Assembly (NCBI GenBank): GCA_002417905.1
Contig: DIDB01000177.1
Coordinates: 1-7,169 of the forward strand
Reading direction: 5' to 3'
Origin: Pseudomonadaceae bacterium UBA5811
GTDB lineage: Bacteria; Pseudomonadota; Gammaproteobacteria; Pseudomonadales; Pseudomonadaceae
Length of the DNA: 7,169 nt
Positions 5,667-7,169 of the stretch are shown here, piece after piece. The notes under the pieces are model-generated. The model had not been told where the DNA came from. It was given only the letters and a program-made list of their open reading frames with translations, and did not search any database. The position numbers and the translations under genes were made by a program. How positions within the stretch are numbered: position 1 is the first letter of the stretch; each line of letters opens with the position of its first letter.

Positions 5667-6416
5667 ATGACCAGCCCTTCCACTTCCTCCCGCACTTCCC
5701 GTTGTCTGCAGGCCGAGCGCCTCTATGGTGAACAGGCCCTGCAGGAAGCCCAGCGCCTGCGTTACCGTGTGTTCAGTACCGAATTCGGGGCCCGCCTGCA
5801 GGGAGCCGAAAGCGGGCTGGACGTGGACACCTTTGATGCCCACTGCATGCACATCGGGGTCCGGGACCGGGCCAGCGGCCAGCTGGTCGCCACCACCCGC
5901 CTGCTCGACCAGCAGGCCGCCCGGCGGCTGGGCGGCTTTTACAGCGAACAGGAGTTTTGCCTGCAGGGGCTGACCAGTCTGGATGCCGCCGTACTGGAAG
6001 TGGGCCGGACCTGCGTGGATGCCGACTACCGCAACGGTGCCACCATTGCCGTGCTCTGGGGCGCCCTGGCCGATATCCTGAACAAGGGCAATTACCAGTA
6101 CCTGATGGGCTGCGTCAGCATTCCCATGCGTGATGGCGGCATCCAGGCCCAGGCCATTACCCAGCGCCTGCTGGAGCGCCATCCGGCCAGCGACCGGCTG
6201 CAGGCTGAACCACGCAATCCGCTGCCCTTCCAGCCGCTGCCCGGCAACGTGATTGCCGAGATGCCCCCGCTGCTCAAGGCATACCTGCGACTCGGTGCCC
6301 GGGTCTGTGGTGCCCCCTGCTGGGATCAGGAATTCCAGTCGGCCGATATCATGATCCTGCTGCGCCGCGATGAACTTTGCCCCCGTTACGCCCGTCACTT
6401 CAAGACAGCTGTCTGA
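5667..6416 (+). CDS. olsB: Ornithine lipid N-acyltransferase OlsB
   Basis: OlsB transfers a 3-hydroxyacyl chain from acyl carrier protein to the alpha-amino group of ornithine, giving lyso-ornithine lipid, the first step to a phosphorus-free membrane lipid. The 249-residue product has the GNAT-like OlsB/hemolysin-type layout: [11 protein letters not shown] (31-41), [14 protein letters not shown] (54-67), then [19 protein letters not shown] (113-124) is the conserved core, followed by MGCVSIP (147-153). [18 protein letters not shown] (200-217) and SADIMILL (225-232) complete it. I chose ATG at 5667, which has AAGGA 10 bases upstream; the in-frame TTG/ATG at 5643/5646 have no ribosome binding site. 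olsA follows 32 bases downstream, the usual pairing. Upstream are the Pho-like array and the leader dyad. Related acyltransferases include N-acyl amino acid synthases, but the olsA partner favours OlsB. Confidence 0.92.
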   Translation: MTSPSTSSRTSRCLQAERLYGEQALQEAQRLRYRVFSTEFGARLQGAESGLDVDTFDAHCMHIGVRDRASGQLVATTRLLDQQAARRLGGFYSEQEFCLQGLTSLDAAVLEVGRTCVDADYRNGATIAVLWGALADILNKGNYQYLMGCVSIPMRDGGIQAQAITQRLLERHPASDRLQAEPRNPLPFQPLPGNVIAEMPPLLKAYLRLGARVCGAPCWDQEFQSADIMILLRRDELCPRYARHFKTAV

Positions 6417-6448
6417 ATCCCGCCTCTTGCAAGGAAACCCGCTGATCC

Positions 6449-7169
6449 ATGATGTTGCGCCGATACCTGTCTTACCTGCGTCTGGCCCTGGTTCTCACGG
6501 CCGCCCTGGCCGTTGCGGCCAGCTTCCGCCTGGAGGCCCATCTGTCCGGCCAGCACTTTCTGGCCCGGCGCCAGCGGGTTACCCGCTGGTTTCTGGCACA
6601 GATTGCCGCCTGCCTGCCGATCCGGATCACCCTGAACGGAGCCCCGCCCCAGCACCCGGCGCTCTGGCTGGCCAACCATGTGTCCTGGACCGACATTCCA
6701 CTGCTGGGCAGTCTGGCGCCGCTTTCCTTCCTGTCCAAGGCCGATGTCCGGGACTGGCCGCTGGCCGGCTGCCTGGCCAGAGAGGCCGGCACCCTGTTTA
6801 TCCAGCGCGGCAGCGGCGACCTGGAGCCGGTGATCCGGGAGCTGGCGGGCTGCCTGCGCCAGGGGCATTCGCTGGTGATTTTTCCGGAAGGCACCACCAC
6901 TGATGGCAGCCACCTGCTGCCTTTCCATTCCCGCCTGCTGCGCTGTGTGACCGAAACCGGGCTGCCAGTCCAGCCAGTGGCCATCTGCTACCGGCTGCGG
7001 GGCCAGCCCGATACCCGGATTGCCCCCTTTATCGGTGAAGATGACCTGCTTTCCCATCTGGACCGCCTGCTGCGCCAGGGACAGCTTGAGGCAGAAATCC
7101 ACTTCCTGCCCGAAATTGAAACCCTGGACCGCAATCGCAGCGCCGTGGCCCGGGAAGCCCGCGACCGGG
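6449..7169 (+). CDS. olsA: Lyso-ornithine lipid O-acyltransferase OlsA (PlsC family, 3' end missing)
   Basis: OlsA adds the second, ester-linked acyl chain to lyso-ornithine lipid, completing ornithine lipid at the inner membrane. The frame is open to the window edge, giving 240 codons of a family about 250-270 long, so only the tail is missing. A hydrophobic N-terminal segment (about 9-25) is a likely membrane anchor. The PlsC blocks are in order: NHVSWTD with catalytic His77 and Asp82, FIQRGSGD (117-124), and FPEGTTTDG (145-153). A later hydrophobic PVQPVAICY block is also present. Start is ATG at 6449 (an adjacent ATG at 6452 is also possible), with AAGGA 13 bases upstream, slightly long. 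The gap to olsB is 32 bases with no terminator, so the two are co-transcribed. By sequence alone it could be a general 1-acylglycerol-3-phosphate acyltransferase; the pairing with olsB makes OlsA the better name. Confidence 0.88.
   Translation, partial: MMLRRYLSYLRLALVLTAALAVAASFRLEAHLSGQHFLARRQRVTRWFLAQIAACLPIRITLNGAPPQHPALWLANHVSWTDIPLLGSLAPLSFLSKADVRDWPLAGCLAREAGTLFIQRGSGDLEPVIRELAGCLRQGHSLVIFPEGTTTDGSHLLPFHSRLLRCVTETGLPVQPVAICYRLRGQPDTRIAPFIGEDDLLSHLDRLLRQGQLEAEIHFLPEIETLDRNRSAVAREARDR

Noticed and set aside
5658..6398. A 246-residue minus-strand frame opposite olsB
   Set aside because: Antisense shadow of the conserved OlsB frame.
6395..7102. A 235-residue minus-strand frame and an overlapping + strand frame (6370-6903) across olsA
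   Set aside because: The PlsC motifs NHVSWTD and FPEGT lie in the + frame starting at 6449; the others are shadows.
1..7169. CRISPR array, tRNA or rRNA genes, insertion sequence ends, or transposase
   Set aside because: I saw no regularly spaced long repeats, no tRNA-like cloverleaf, no rRNA signature and no transposase motifs on reading both strands.

Overview
The window looks like chromosomal DNA of a GC-rich gammaproteobacterium of the Pseudomonadales/Oceanospirillales kind. This rests on a PykA-type pyruvate kinase, a ~507-residue class I fumarase of the Pseudomonas type, and an olsB-olsA pair. As I recall, all of these also lie within a few tens of genes of each other in Pseudomonas aeruginosa. 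I cannot name the genus.

Layout: the + strand begins inside pyruvate kinase (1-756). A 177-base gap follows with a strong hairpin and a possible -10 box. Next is a complete iron-sulfur fumarase (934-2457) closed by a clear rho-independent terminator that should work in both directions. Between that terminator and the next gene (about 2501-2666, minus strand) is a decayed stub of a type I restriction subunit (HsdR): about 54 N-terminal codons with a one-base G-run frameshift and a stop in the terminator U-tract. A three-gene minus-strand run comes next, in transcription order: a two-HKD phospholipase D/cardiolipin synthase-like enzyme (4266-5456), a DJ-1/PfpI protein closest to the plant DJ-1D glyoxalase III type (3647-4228), and a GT-A glycosyltransferase (2747-3643). 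Diverging from it on the + strand are olsB (5667-6416) and olsA (6449 to the window end), which together make ornithine lipids.

The most informative non-coding stretch is the 210-base divergent region 5457-5666. It holds four Pho-box-like 7-mers at exact 11-base spacing (5535-5574), oriented toward olsBA. A dyad that can fold in two mutually exclusive ways (5593-5632) follows just before the olsB ribosome binding site. My reading is that the region supports phosphate-dependent membrane lipid remodelling: phosphorus-free ornithine lipid from olsBA, and phospholipid head-group or cardiolipin chemistry from the PLD gene. The DJ-1 and glycosyltransferase genes are passengers or partners of unknown substrate. 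The central metabolic genes on the left (pyk, fum) are ordinary housekeeping genes.
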